Assembly: GCA_030068145.1 (NCBI GenBank) | Contig: JAPJBO010000145.1 | Span: forward strand, 62,001-126,000 | DNA: 64,000 nt | Source of the DNA: Diplonema papillatum | Lineage: Eukaryota > Euglenozoa > Diplonemea > Diplonemida > Diplonemidae | Direction of reading: 5' to 3' | Part shown: positions 54,396 to 64,000 of the stretch, in pieces | Position numbering within the stretch: the first letter of the stretch is position 1 | Layout: every line of letters begins with the position of its first letter | Program-made: the position numbers and the translations under genes | Notes under the pieces: model-generated | Databases searched by the model: none | What the model was told of the DNA's origin: nothing | The model's input: the letters and a program-made list of their open reading frames with translations, nothing else

Positions 54396-54826
54396 TCGTC
54401 GTAGGGCAGGTCGCGCGGCTCGTCGACGCGGGTCCAGTCGCCGTTTCTGAGCTCCAGGTAGTGGCTCGCGTTTCGGTTGAACTCGTGCTCGAGCACGTCC
54501 TTGCCGGCGCACTCGATGAGGTGTTCTAGCAGCAGCCGGTGCAGCCTCCACAGGTCGCCCCAGCACGGGCCGGAGCCGAGGAGGCAGCACCGGTGCAGCA
54601 GCGTGCCGCCAACAGGGTCCCGCAGCGCGATGCGCGCGCCCTGCTCCAACGCTTGGGGGTCGGGCGGGTAAAATGTGTCGTGCAGGTCGTCCAGCACGGT
54701 CTCGTCCGGCACGTTGGAGTCGAGCTTGAGCAGCCGCGACACCAGGTGGCAGTTCCAGTACTGCGTCTGCTCCGAGTTCGTGCGCGCCGCCGCCTGCTTC
54801 TTCTCCATCGGGAAGCAGTGCACCAT
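54349..54826 (-). CDS. TRPV-like channel, exon 1 (N-terminal ankyrin repeats)
   Basis: 159 codons from an ATG. Donor AAAG then GTGTGTGAG (phase 1). GGTLLHRCCLLGSG and YDGETALHIAVAKG are ankyrin-repeat cores; the region between (FNRNASHYLELRNGDW) is an insert. Joining to exon 2 gives ALHIAVAKGDVDIVNLLL, a seamless repeat. The ATG has no upstream stop close by, so more N-terminal sequence or a further exon is possible. Confidence 0.78.
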
Positions 54827-56574
54827 GCGGCAAACCCGCGGGTCCCCCTCCGGAGACCAACGCCCTAGCTAGCGGCGGCTGCACGGCTGGAGGAAAATGG
54901 GAGGGGTAAGCGTCGTCTTGGTTCCAGGGCAAGAAAGAAGCGGGAGAGGGGGTGGTGCGGTGTCGTTCGGATCTGATTCTCAACCCGGGAACCGGGGGTC
55001 GTTGGTGCTGGCTTTGAGGGATAAGGAAATCTTTTTGCGGTGGCCCCGCTGGTCTGGTAGTCTGTGCCACCTCCGTTCGTTTACACCCGTACTCTCTTCT
55101 ACGGTGTGTGCCCTTGCAGCAGGTACGCTTTCACTCTTGGGTCCGGGAACCGGGCAGGGGGTAAGAAAGAGGGAGGTAACCTCTCCGCTTTGACGTGGAC
55201 GCGTTCGTTACTTCGGGGTGTTATGTCCCACGCGTCAACGGCGCTCCGTCAACCAGAAGCGCCGACGCACCGGCGGAGGCTCTGGTCCGGCCAGCAAATT
55301 CCTCGATCTCCGGAAGCTTTCCGCCGGCGAGGAGAAAAAAAAAACGCTAACGGATGGCAAGAGAGATTGTCGCCAGGCCCGAAGCCGTTCTTTTCAAAAA
55401 GAGAGGGGCGTGGGTTGGTCACGCTCGATCCGAGTGCAGATGCAACGTTTGCCTCCAGCCAAGACTAGTGCAGGGCGGAGCGGGGGCGGACTCACAACGG
55501 GAGTGCAGATACCCCTTTGATGATTGAAGAATCCAACAGCTGGCCGGTTTGGCGTGGGGCGGGGTGGAAGCTGCTGGTGTCGGAGAAACCGTTCGCACGA
55601 CCGACCGACAGGGGCGAGGGGGAAAAAGAAAAGATAGAAGATTTTTTGGATGTGGTGGTGGTTTGTGGTTTCTTTTTTCTGACAGGTGTGTAAGTGTGCT
55701 GCGAGGCGGGAGGGTTGAGAAAGCTTGTCAGGAGGCGTTAGGCTCACCTATACCGCATGCGGCTCGCTTGCTGCCGCCCATGTCGAAGGGTCCTACTTGT
55801 AGGTCCCGGTGGCTGAGCTTCTCCCAAATTACGGGCGACTGGATCTGGTTGAAGATAGACTTGTGCCTAGCACTAAACCCAGATTTACAACGTTACTAGA
55901 GTCCTCTTCAGGTTGCCGCCACTTGTGAGATGCATAGGTGTAAGTCTCGACCGCCTCTTTTGCGCCTGTTTAGACTCCCTTTCCGCAAGCTGCCAACGTT
56001 GTCGCGCAGCGATTCCGCTTTGCGAACGCGTGACGATACGTGTAACATCGTGTGCATGGAAATGGTGGAAGGGTACAATTCTGCAAGATTGGCAGGAATT
56101 CGAAGCCGCGAGCTAGTTGGGGTGTAACAGAAAGGGGCGTGTAAATGACGGCAATAAACCCACTACGACAAAGATCGACACTGACCCTGCGCACAACAAT
56201 AATCCTGCGTCGTAGGACGGCCAACAGCCTCTGCTTGACTGTTGCATGCAGAAAGGTCAGTGTTCGGAGGTTGCACCCAACTCTTGACAATAGGCAACAG
56301 ATCGGCAGTGCTTCGGGACTTCTGCTACATATCAGCTGGCAAACGAAAACACGTTTCCGAGATTCGCTATCTCGTGCAACTGCAGGCGAATTCAAGGGCT
56401 GTGATGCGCTCAAGTAAGCTGCGTGCTCGACGAATAGCTCCAAATGAATTAGTACTGGCTTTCTTTTTGTTTGTGCGCACCAGCTGTTGACACGTGGATG
56501 ATGAAGAGCCAGTGTTGAAGTTTCGCCGAAAAGCAGATTAACGAGACAGAGCAGCAGGATGTGCGACAAAAACC
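54827..56574. other. intergenic between TRPV and the next minus-strand gene
   Basis: 54955-55110 has a repeat (GGTGCTGGCTTTGAGGGATA, TGCGGTGGCC, GGTCTGGTAGT) also at 63715-63835. A 203-codon minus frame (55970-56581) opens with TTG and is not supported. Nothing else identified. Confidence 0.5.
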
Positions 56575-56800
56575 TAGCCAAACTTGAGCAGGGTCGTCGT
56601 CCTCTCGTCGGAAGGCATCACGTGGGACGGGTCCACAACGCGAACGGCTAGGTTTTCACACCGAACCGGCAAGAAAAACGCTGCCGTCCACGCGTGGGAA
56701 AAAGGCTGCCCGAGCGCGAGCCGCGCCGTCTCTGCGGCGGCAGCGTACAACAACATAGCTTATGTTGGGCGGGATCGTCAACCTTTCGTGGGAAGACATC
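56575..56800 (-). pseudogene. duplicated C-terminus of the 57-59 kb gene (possible alternative last exon)
   Basis: Encodes YAAAAETARLALGQPFSHAW, then TAAFFLPVRCENLAVRVVDP, ending TTTLLKFG-stop. It parallels the end of the main frame (YAAAETAWLASLEGGGAAFF) and its 3' flank, which match this copy at roughly 75 per cent of bases. This copy, not the main one, keeps a long open end. Confidence 0.6.
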
Positions 56801-56855
56801 GCGTGTGACGCCCCACAACAGGCACGGCAGGGGTTTCACCCCAGAAAAGCTGCCG

Positions 56856-59554
56856 TCACCGCACAGAGAAAAAGGCTGCGCCGCCGCCCTCGAGCGACGC
56901 GAGCCACGCCGTCTCCGCGGCGGCGTAGCTGAGGGTGACGGCGCCGACGCGGCCCTTCAGGGTCCCGTGGGTCCGGATGCAGCACTCGGCGTGCCGCATC
57001 TGCAGCCGGTCGCGCACCCGCGTGCGGTCGACGGGGCCGAAGTCGATGGACGCGCACGCGTCGAGGAACTCGGTCCGGTCCAGGTCCACCAGCTGCGCGG
57101 TTGCGGTTTTGTACCCGATCGCCGTCACCGCCCCCGCGATGTGCAGCTCGGTGCGGCTGCGCACGCTGCCGACGAGGAACGCCTCGACGACCGCGTGCGT
57201 GAACACGCCCTTCGTCGCGAGGACAACCTCGCTGACCAAACCCTCCAGCTTCGACGGCGCCGCGTACGGGTACATCTGCTCGAACACACTGCGCAGCTCT
57301 TCGTGCCCGACCGGGTTCGCGTCCAACTCAATCGCCGGCCAATGCACGCGCAGCAGCCTCCGCACGATGCAAAGGACCCTGCCGTGTCCAAGGTCCACGT
57401 CACCCGCCAGTCCTTGCAAAAAGTGCTCGCAAAGGCAGTCGCCCGGGGACAACAGCTCGCACGACGCGACGACTTCGAACGCGCACTTCGGCACCACGTC
57501 GACCAGCCCGTACCGGGCCTCGAGCACCGACTCCAGTGCGACCGCCAAGTCGGTCCGCTCCTCCCAGTCCGCCCACGCGCCCCGTTCCGCCTTCGAGCCG
57601 CCGTCGTCGGCGGCCGCGGCCTCCTTCCCGCCCTCGGCGCGCGCCGGCTTGCCGGCGCCGCCCTGCTTCGCCCGCTTGCCGGCGGCGGGGCCGCTGGGTG
57701 GCCGTTTGGCTATCACCGAGCCTTCGGGCTTGTCCGCCGGTGTGGTGGCGGTGGCGGCGGGCCCCGCAGGGAGCCCCTGCGCCGCGGAGTATGTCGGGAC
57801 GGACGCGAAGGCGACCTGCACCGCAGCCGCCTGCGCGACGTACGCCGCGTGCACAATCTCCGCGAGGAGGTCGGCGCCGAGCTTCCGCGGCAGCCGCGGC
57901 GTCTTCAGCCCGAACACCTTCGCGAAGGTCGCCCACGCCGGGTGGCAGCCCAGCGGGGCCCGCCCCCGGGCGGCGCGGCCGTCCGGCCGCACGGCATCCC
58001 CCCCCGCCAGCTGCTTGCCCTTCGAGCCCTCCTCGCGCAGCTTCGCGAACGCGTCGAGCGACTTCGTCCCGGTCCCGCCGAGCTTCGCGAAGTTCTCGAC
58101 CGCCTGCGGGTCGAGCACCCCTTCTCCGTTCGCCGCGCACAGAGCATCGTCCCCGGTGAGGGGGAACGGCACGCTGTCCGGCGCGCGCGGGGCTCCGGCC
58201 AGCGCCGCACGAAACACGGGGGGCACCGCCTTCTCGACGAACTCCGCGAACTTCCCGTACAGCCACCCTTCGTTCGGGCGCACCGACGGATCCCGCACCT
58301 GCGGCTCCAGGCCGCCGCCGCCGTCGGCAGCCGAGGCCTCGTTCGTCATAGCCGCCGCGGCTATGACGAACGAGGCCTTGTGGCGCAGGTCCGCGCCCCG
58401 GCTCCGACCCCCCCCCGCCCCCCTGCGCGCGGCCGGGTGACACGGGTCGTCGAACATGTACGGGTCCTTCAGCAGCTCGGCCAGCGGCAGGCCGACCTCC
58501 TCGCGGAGGGCGCGCTCCTGCACGGGCGACAGCAGCGTGATGCAGGGCATCGTCGCCGATTTCGGGACGGTGCCCTTTTTGAGGACCACCGCGGTGCTGC
58601 GGAAGGGCAGCTCGATGGGTTGCGACGCATCGAGGTACGAGGTCGACTTCACGAAGGTTAGAGACCCGGTCGACGTGACCGCGTGCACGTCCAACCGGGT
58701 GTCGTACTTCTTCGGGTCCTCGTCGCTGAGGGGCACGAATAGCTTCTCCCGCAGGCTCCGGCGCGCCGGACACCCCGCAACCCGCGCCGCGACCCTGTCG
58801 ACGCACGCGGTGAGGATCTCGGCGCACGTCGACTCGTCCCGCTGCATCAGCAGCGACACGAACGCCTCCTTCCGCCGCCCCCGCGACGCCGCCCCGCCGC
58901 GGGCCCCGAAGAAAATCAACCGGTTTTGCTCGGAAAAGCGGAGGTCCTTCCCCCCGTCGGATTTGGCGTCGATTTTGGTGTCGAATTTGGTATCGAATTT
59001 GGTATCGAATTTGGTGTCGTCGGAAACGGCGGAAGCCCGCGTTTCGCGCTCCTTTTCGGGGGGGGGCGTCTCGGGGCCCAAAAAGCCGAAAATCGTGTCG
59101 AAAGAGGGGGACGCGGACCCGGCGTGCGGGTCGGCGAGCAGCAGGTCAGCCGCGAACGTTTCGAGCTTCGCGAGCTCGTCGAGCGTCAGCGTGGCCCTGC
59201 CCACCATGCGGGCGCGCATGAACCCGAAGTCTGGCGCGGCCCGGTCGCCGACTACACGCTGCTGCTGCTGCTGCTGCTGCGCAGCGGACGTGTCGGCGTC
59301 GAACGCGTTGAGCGTGTGGTTCAGCGCCGACTCGAGCTGGACCATGAGCTGCAGGTAGGTCGCGTACTCGGCCGTCGGGTCGAACAGGGGGACCACCTGC
59401 GTCATCTGGCTGTGCCGCAGCTGCACGTACTCCGATACGTTCGCCTTCTGGCGCTGCGCTTCGGACAGCAGGATCGAGTTCTCCTTCAGCAGCCCACGCA
59501 CCTGCTTTTGCAGGCGCCTGTGCTGCAGCTCGAGATCGGTAAACGCTTGCTTGC
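56856..59554 (-). CDS. unidentified ~900-residue protein (large exon)
   Basis: An uninterrupted frame with protein-like composition, GC-rich. The frame's formal ATG (59660) lies in a His/Thr tandem repeat; a good acceptor (CACCCACAG) at 59555 suggests the exon really begins there and that upstream exons are outside recognition. Content: coiled-coil start (LQHRRLQKQVRGLLKENSIL), Gln run, four tandem KFDT/KIDA units, an RGRRKEAFVSLLMQRDEST segment, Ala/Gly/Lys-rich linkers, and a C-terminal ~200-residue Cys/Val-rich part (FEVVASCELLSPGDCLCEHF; VFTHAVVEAFLVGSVRSRTE). A 45-nt palindrome is inside the frame (58334-58378). No family recognised. The ~650-codon plus-strand frame over it is Arg/Ala/Pro-rich and is taken as a shadow. 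Confidence 0.65.
58334..58378. repeat. perfect 45-nt palindrome inside the coding frame
   Basis: 22-nt arms (AGGCCTCGTTCGTCATAGCC + GC) around one C. Encodes SFVIAAAAMTNEA on the minus strand. Confidence 0.97.
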
Positions 59555-59555
59555 C

Positions 59556-59775
59556 TGTGGGTGTGGTGTGGGTGTGCCTTACGTGGCTGTGGGTATGGTG
59601 TGGGTGTGACTCACAGTTCACGGCTTTACGTCGTGCGTGTATGATGTGGGTGTGACTCATAGTTCACGGCTTTACGCGGCTGTGTGTGGGTGTGTCACAG
59701 TTCATGGCTTTACGCGGCTGTGTGTATGGTGTGGGTGTGACTCACAGTTCACGGCTTTACGTGGTTGTGTGCATC
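59556..59775. repeat. ~45-60-bp tandem repeat upstream of the large exon
   Basis: Five units with GGTGTGGGTGTGACTCACAG and TTCACGGCTTTACG. On the minus strand it would be the 3' end of an intron. Confidence 0.85.
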
Positions 59776-60110
59776 TACGTACTTCCCAGTGCTTACCTAA
59801 TGTATCACGCCCACGCCCGATACGGGGGGCACAACGAAGGAAGAAGAAGATCCCGAGAACGAGAAGATCGCTGAGAAAAGTGCATGCAGATCCGTGTGGT
59901 CCGTGTACTTTAAAAGTTCCGAGTGCTTAACGGCTTTATCACGTGGCCCTGAGATTACCCCCCTCAGGCGACATCGCTGTATCTTTAGCCGTACTTCAAC
60001 CCTCTTCTCCCCCATCCTCTACTGTTTTACGTATGCCCGCGCGGTGGCGAGTGGAATGTGACTTCTGCCCAGTGCCCTGAATGTCAACGCTGAGAGATCA
60101 GGTCAAGCGA

Positions 60111-60142
<32 letters not shown>

Positions 60143-61247
60143 GAGGCAGCCAAATGCCTCGTCTTTTAACTACTCTCTACTGTTTTACGCATGCCCGCGC
60201 GGTGGCGAGTGGAATGTGACTTCTGCCCAGTGCCCGGGTAACGCCGTTAAGCAGCGGCTGCCGTCGTCATCCAGCTGCTGAACTCTCTGCGTGAAAAGAC
60301 GAGCATTTTGCACGCAGAAGGGATGTAACCGGGGGCGGGGTCGTTGGCCTGGTTGCAAACTATTTTGCCACTTATTCCAGGAGGGCAAAGGTTGTCCAGG
60401 CTAGCACACACTCAGGAGAGGTCAAGGATACAAAAACGAGGTATGCGGTGTCTTTGGATGCCCGGACATGTTCCTTGCGTCATGCTGTCGCGGTCATAGC
60501 AAGAATGAAAAAAGACCCCGCCTCGTTTACCCATGCCGTTCAAAATCTGGCAAAATCTTACTTTAATGTTTAGGCAGAGCACTGCCTCTCATGCATGGTT
60601 GATGCTAGCATCAAGTCTTCTTCGATGAAGATGTTGTCTAAGAAAGGGATGCAAAATAGAAAGAGGTAAAAGGGGGAGTGTACGGCTCCCAAAGTGGGGT
60701 ATGAAACCTTGAGGGACTAGCCCCGTGTGTTTTTTCACCGCGGTGTTCTGTGCACCTCGTTCTTCGTCTCAGGTTTCGCTCTTGGACGCAGACCAATCCA
60801 AAGTCAGAGATCATCAGTGGGTCCTTTGGATGGGGATTTTCAGTCCTGTTCCGGTGCGAGCACAACTTGGCTTCATTGTGGTTTCCTTGGGGCAGAGACC
60901 TGCCACACGTCACGGCGGTACTCTTTTTTGGGAAGTAGCCGCCGACCTTTTTCCTGTTTTACGCGCTCTTTTTCGTTCACTTTTCGCTGATTCATAAGAT
61001 CCCTGTTTCGTGTGAACATAGTCGCCCCTATGGGGTTTGGATGGGATCGTGGCTCCTGCTGCATTGGCTCACCCCTTGCCGCTGATCCCGGCTGGTAGTG
61101 ACCCGGCCCTACTCCAACCCCCAGCCCAAAATTGATTCAATGTTTTTTTTTTTTTTCCCGACGACAACTAGTGTCAGACTAGCCTACCCGAAGGCAGTTG
61201 ATTCCTTCAGGCAAGATTTCTCTACCGGCGGAAGTTGTTTGGGTTAA
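59776..61247. repeat. dispersed repeats, no gene
   Basis: 59929-60000 matches part of the 36.65-kb structured element. 60033-60090 and 60188-60240 are direct copies (GCCCGCGCGGTGGCGAGTGG). 60046-60170 is the inverted partner of 39935-40060. 60570-60700 is the insert-free relative of 40850-41060. Confidence 0.7.
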
Positions 61248-61249
61248 CG

Positions 61250-61286
<37 letters not shown>
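61248..61286 (-). repeat. poly(A) tail of the RNase H element (minus strand)
   Basis: A ~39-nt T-run on the plus strand, about 140 nt beyond the RNase H stop codon, as expected for a retroposed 3' end. Confidence 0.7.
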
Positions 61287-61287
<1 letters not shown>

Positions 61288-61426
61288 TCTCGCGCCGTCT
61301 CTATAAGAAAAGAAGAATTCGTAGTCCCGCCTCGTTCGCCCTCTAGGTGTCCCGCTCGCAAAGATAAAACCAAAGCTCTCGATAGTGTCCACATTTCTCA
61401 TATCGGCTATTTCGGTGCCGGGCTTC

Positions 61427-62700
61427 TTAGACCGAATACGTCGTGATCAGCGTCGACCATCGGGCGGCGAGCGGGTCATCGCACAGGGCTTTCACGCGTC
61501 TCGCGACGTGTAGTACCGCCGGCCCGTGCTTCAGCGCAAAGTCTTCAAGGAGCTCTTTTACCACCGGCGGGCGACGCGTTGTGGCGCTTCGGATGTCCGA
61601 CACTTCGTTGTGTGTGTCGTCGTCGGCAAGCAGCACGTGTTCTGCGGTCGCCAGCTCGCAACACCGTCTACACTGCACGCGGGTTCCCTTCGGCAGTATC
61701 GACCTTCTCACGATCGCGAGCAGGAGGTCCACCGCCCCTGGGACCGTCTCCAGCGCCCTGAGGGTGCTTCCTCTCGTCGTCTTCCCCGTCGCCATCTGCC
61801 GAATCGCCCTCGTCGCGGTCTTCGCTCGTCCGTACTGGCACACTCGCCGCACGTACTCGGCTGGTCCCTCCAGCTGGGGGAAGTTCCCGGCTGCGAAGCA
61901 GCATACTGCCTTCTCCCCGTTTCTCCAGTGGAGGTGTTCCACATCCAACGCCGGCGTTCCCTCACGTAGAGTGATCGACGCCGCCTCATCCGCCCGGTTG
62001 ATGTGCTGGTTTTCCGCGTGTCCCTTACTCCACCGCAGGCACTCCGCGTACTCGCCAAGGCACTCTGCCACCGGGTCTCCGATACGTCTCCGCTGCACTC
62101 GTTGTATTGCAGCCTGACTGTCGCAGTACCAGACCAGCTGGTTGGCCAGCACTCCGCAAATCCTCAACGCCGTTGCCAGGAGCAGCATCGCCGCCAATTC
62201 AGCGTCGGTACTCGATGTAACCGTCCCTCGCAGGACGGCGCCGATCTTCTTCGCGCCGATCGATACACCTACTGACCCACGTGCCTCTTCTTCTACGAAA
62301 CCGCCGTCGCTCGCCACTACGGTGTTCCGTGTTCCTCTGCACTGTGAATTCACCAGCTTCACGGTCTGAGCAAGAAGGCTTGCCCCTTCTGCTGTCTCTC
62401 GAGGGGCCCTGCGGCGGAAGCCTTTCGTCGGGAGGTCGTCCCCCACTCCGTCCCGCTTAAACGCCAAATACGCCCTCGTTTGCTGCATTGAGGCATAGGA
62501 CTCGACGGTTTGGCACGCGTACCCATCCTTGCAGCCAGCGAATTCTTTAATGCCCCGGCTGTAGCGGTGCTTCGGGAGTAGGCTCGACTGTGCTGCCGTC
62601 AGCTTCGGTGCTCGGGGGTCGAAACAGGTCGACAGACTGTGCATCGAGAGGGTGGGGAGCACATGTGTCGTGTAGAACGCGCACCTTCGCCGGGTAGGTT
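61427..62700 (-). pseudogene. retroelement RNase H domain, 5'-truncated
   Basis: The frame has no proper ATG (GTG at 62800) and passes through a poly-A/T tract at 62700, where the element probably begins. RNase H core, numbered from the GTG: D165 (VVASDGG), E201 (STDAELAA), D227 (WYCDSQAA), H261 (SKGHAENQHINRADE) and D271: the full acidic set plus His. It degrades RNA in RNA-DNA hybrids in LINE-type elements. The last ~150 residues include a CRRCC...AEHVL zinc-knuckle-like segment. No reverse transcriptase remains upstream, so this is a 5'-truncated insertion, although the domain itself is intact. It could be a domesticated RNase H, but the poly(A) tail argues for a plain LINE copy. Confidence 0.8.
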
Positions 62701-62800
62701 TTTTTTTTTTTCGCGCTCGGGGTGGCCCCGAGCCCCAGACCCATATGTAAATCACTGAAGGGGGGTTTGGATGGGATTGTAGCTCGTAACCAACCGCCAC

Positions 62801-63412
62801 GGGGCACTACTTTCAAGGGTTGAAAGTGTTTGGGGGGCAAAGTGTTTCTTGGGTTTGAAGAGCGCGTGGTGCTTGCACCAGTGAGGCCAGGTTATTTAAC
62901 CGCGGATTTTAGTGAAGGGTTGTTCAGGAAACGGTCGTGAGCGAAACCCGACCAGGTAACGACTATTTCACTGTCTTCTGTCTTCTTTGTTTTGTGATGC
63001 GAACATCACGAGGTGCTGTCCGAAGACACCGGCCACGTGAGCACTGTTAAGGTTAAGAATTGAGTTCTTTTACATAAGCGCCAGCTTGAAAGGAAATGCT
63101 CGACGATGCTGCCCGACAAAGAACAGAAGGGATCCAAAGTGCTGTAACTACCGAACCACGTGTTGAACGGACGTGAGGTCATGCGGGTCTACCCCTACAC
63201 GACAAATCACACAAACACAACAGGTCAAAAGTCCTGAGTGAGAAAACAACACACGGTGGTGTAAGCGAAGAACAAATCAGATTGTGTTTGTATTGTATTT
63301 TTGCCCCTTACCTCTATATTTCCCCCCTTCCATTCGGAGTCGAAGCAGCTACGTCGAGTATTTTTAAGTACATGAACCACATGGATTAGCATGCACTGCC
63401 TCGATAGCCAGG
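62801..63412. other. unassigned stretch
   Basis: GGGGTTTGGATGGGAT at 62762 recurs at 61032, flanking the RNase H copy. The rest shows no feature I can support. Confidence 0.4.
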
Positions 63413-63673
63413 TTATCGGATGACGTCGTCACCTGCCATTGCGTCGTCAAGGTCGAGCATTTGTGGAGCTAGCGGGGTTTGGCTTTCTTGCGATTCCAAA
63501 GACTGAGTCGGCGAGTACGAGGGCGGGCACGTGTGCCCGTTTTCCACTTTCGAGGGCATTGGTGTGCCCGTGGTCCCCGGTCGTTTCTGAGAGGTGCTTG
63601 CCCTCGGTACCTTCTTCTTCCTTCGAGTCGGGTGTGGCCGGGTGATAGCAGCGGTTGCCAGATACCTATTCAC
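63413..63673 (-). CDS. possible exon encoding a disordered C-terminus
   Basis: 86 codons without an ATG, ending in a stop. Pro/Ser/Thr-rich, basic start (RRKKKVPRASTSQKRPG), then an acidic end (QMLDLDDAMAGDDVIR). Composition is more protein-like than neighbouring frames, but there is no homology or clear splice site to support it. Confidence 0.2.
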   Translation of the reverse strand: MNRYLATAAITRPHPTRRKKKVPRASTSQKRPGTTGTPMPSKVENGHTCPPSYSPTQSLESQESQTPLAPQMLDLDDAMAGDDVIR

Positions 63674-63886
63674 GGGTTCGCAGGGGTAAAAAGGAAGCCC
63701 GGGTTGGGGAGGGTGGTCGGGGTCGTTGTTGTTGGTGCTGGTTTTGAGGGATAAGGGAAAGGTAAGAAATATTTTTTGCGGTGGCCTCCGCCGGTCTGGT
63801 AGTTCGTGCTGTCCTCCGTTCTGTTACGCTCGTTCTTTTCTCTACTCGCTACTGTACGTACTCTTTCACTCTTTCACTCTCTTTGG

Positions 63887-64000
63887 CTAGCCAAAAAAGA
63901 CTCCTGCGGCCGACACCACGAACACATTCGCAATGAATGTGGCCCTGAAGCCCCCGCGTGCATACATGTTGAACAGGGGTTCCATGTAGCCCGCATCGGC
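63887..64000 (-). CDS. possible 3' exon of a membrane protein, cut by the window edge
   Basis: 37 codons and a TAG. Reads YMEPLFNMYARGGFRATFIA, then NVFVVSAAGVFFG-stop: a charged segment and a hydrophobic helix at the C-terminus. GC-rich like the real exons here. The rest would lie beyond position 64000, so this cannot be tested in the window. Confidence 0.3.
   Translation of the reverse strand, partial: ADAGYMEPLFNMYARGGFRATFIANVFVVSAAGVFFG

Noticed and set aside
55970..56581. 203-codon minus-strand frame with a hydrophobic start
   Set aside because: It opens with TTG, not ATG, and the rest is not protein-like. I see no splice site or homology to rescue it.
56694..58661. 655-codon plus-strand frame opposite the unidentified protein
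   Set aside because: Extremely Arg/Pro/Ala/Gly-rich shadow in GC-rich DNA; the minus-strand frame has far better composition.

Overview
This window is nuclear DNA from a microbial eukaryote with a repeat-rich genome. Evidence: GT-AG introns between phase-matched exons, GC-rich coding islands in a lower-GC matrix, a secreted GH7 cellulase-type enzyme, a TRPV-type ion channel, and several DNA transposon and retroelement classes side by side. GH7 plus TRPV would suit an algal or alveolate/stramenopile/haptophyte-like protist, but the sequence alone does not fix the lineage. Most coding sequence is on the minus strand.

Layout. 0-2 kb: tyrosine-recombinase ORF. 2.7-3.9 kb: a TIR element with 3-bp target duplications. 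4.8-6.5 kb: intact GH7 gene. 7-15 kb: nested mobile DNA: a long-TIR element carrying an AAGTTCGGG-type minisatellite and a tRNA-like module, ~440-bp repeats with a conserved basic peptide tail, and a hAT-like element (8-bp target duplication) holding a giant hairpin, a recombinase remnant and a second 3-bp-duplication element. 16-21 kb: two minisatellites; the 39-bp one sits in a proposed intron of a small minus-strand gene. 22-25 kb: ~187-bp satellite with a 905-bp higher-order duplication. 25.8-28 kb: truncated non-LTR reverse transcriptase with a restriction-like endonuclease tail. 28.3-29.7 kb: a Foldback/MULE-like element with a clean 9-bp target duplication. 31.4-32.9 kb: bacterial-type aldehyde dehydrogenase whose two ends are duplicated outside the gene. 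34-41 kb: tandem and dispersed repeats.

The most informative locus is 41.8-54.8 kb (minus strand): one TRPV-like channel gene in four exons, all junctions phase 1. Its introns hold four truncated copies of the ankyrin-exon start in 602-bp units, four copies of an S2-region exon in ~358-bp units (two intact and splice-compatible), an older S1 fragment, a 3.2-kb 38-bp minisatellite and an antisense reverse-transcriptase fragment. Downstream are an unidentified ~900-residue coding exon (56.9-59.6 kb) with a duplicated C-terminus, a retroelement RNase H with a poly(A) tail (61.2-62.8 kb), and a possible partial exon at the right edge.

Two cross-cutting patterns stand out. A ~20-nt motif (minus strand: GTCANCCGGAGACTTTRAA and variants) occurs at nine sites always in the same orientation, five of them in introns of proposed minus-strand genes. 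And pieces of real genes (TRPV, ALDH, the unidentified gene) have repeatedly been copied in tandem beside their parents. All calls are from reading the sequence; no database search was possible.
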